In this document: positions 63,601 to 64,000 of the stretch, piece after piece
Layout: every line of letters begins with the position of its first letter
Position numbering within the stretch: position 1 is the stretch's first letter
Source of the DNA: Channa striata
Lineage: Eukaryota; Chordata; Actinopteri; Anabantiformes; Channidae
NCBI GenBank assembly: GCA_033026295.1
Contig: CM065176.1
Span: 4,783,705-4,847,704, forward strand
DNA length: 64,000 bases
Reading direction: 5' to 3'
The notes under the pieces: generated by a model
The model's database searches: none
Told to the model about the DNA's origin: nothing
The model's input: the letters and a program-made list of their open reading frames with translations, nothing else
Program-made: the position numbers and the translations under genes

Positions 63601-64000
63601 ATGCATGAGTCGCTAAGGCAGGACAATAACAAAATGTGAGTAACTGATGTTTTCAAACCTTTCACGCCCTCGTACGAGGGCAAACAGTACGACTTCTATG
63701 TGACAATTTGACCAAAGCAGCAACTTGTGTGTCTAGAATTTGAATCAATGCTACAGCTTGTTGTAAAACAGTTGTGTAATGTCTTGAGTACAACAGAAGG
63801 CAGGAATCCATTCTGACTGGCTGAAGTAAAAATCAATGGAAAATCTGAAGGAATTTTAAGTTTAAGGGGGCAGCATCATGTTTATTAGACCAATCATTAG
63901 CCAAAAAGAAGTGTTAATGACCAATCATCTGTGGGTTAAGTTGACTTGACAATTAATTGGGTTTTTTTTCTTAAAGTATTTAGGGCGACTTAATTCCACT
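60699..64000 (-). other. spon1: 3' part of a further upstream spon1 intron (continues past the window)
   Basis: I looked here for the Reeler-domain exons (expected VFW-APP and GTGCV motifs) and the signal peptide on the minus strand and did not find them. The stretch contains an (AT)n tract at 61161-61178 and a perfect 16-bp palindrome at 63666-63681. Confidence 0.7.
61161..61178. repeat. (AT)n tract
   Basis: A short AT-alternating run following a nine-A run. Confidence 0.8.

Overview
This is vertebrate nuclear DNA, almost certainly from a teleost fish. Coding sequence is sparse and split into short exons with GT-AG splice sites. Long CA/GT microsatellites are frequent, and the dispersed repeats (tRNA-derived SINEs, a Tc1-like transposon with TA-flanked inverted repeats, several interspersed families) are of kinds I know from fish genomes. 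There is no bacterial, plasmid or phage content.

The only protein-coding gene I can support is spon1 (F-spondin, SPON1 orthologue), on the minus strand and open at its 5' end. I resolve 13 coding exons between 60698 and 9342. They were joined by matching splice sites, codon phase and similarity to vertebrate F-spondin recalled from memory. Every junction keeps frame; about 635 residues and the stop codon are present. In transcript order they encode the end of the Reeler-spondin region (60625-60698), the spondin domain (59522-59644, 58121-58269, 28013-28077, 25508-25709, 22285-22425), a short acidic linker (22038-22113) and six thrombospondin type-1 repeats, TSR1-TSR6 (18922-19104, 12503-12673, 11428-11595, 11143-11301, 9565-9810, 9342-9493). 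The signal peptide and nearly all of the Reeler domain, roughly 160 residues, are not in the window and must lie beyond position 64000. Fish carry two paralogues (spon1a, spon1b); I cannot say which this is.

Layout: 1-8950 is intergenic DNA downstream of spon1, with a decayed Tc1 element (4039-5131), two adjacent SINEs (8160-8664) and two CTCF-like motifs. 8953-9341 is the probable 3' UTR. 9342-28077 holds the TSR exons and most spondin exons, separated by introns of 71 bp to 6.2 kb. 28078-58120 is one 30-kb intron with no recognisable gene but with several candidate conserved or regulatory segments. 58121-60698 holds the first three exons visible here, and 60699-64000 is the start of a further upstream intron.

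The points most worth a second look are: a ~100-bp decayed copy of the TSR4 exon's splice-acceptor region inside the TSR1-TSR2 intron (13041-13140); a 71-nt intron with a weak donor before TSR6, whose retention would remove TSR6; an internally repeated, homeodomain-motif-rich stretch in the large intron (53020-53480); and a local duplication at 24025-24240. I found no previously undescribed multi-gene system.
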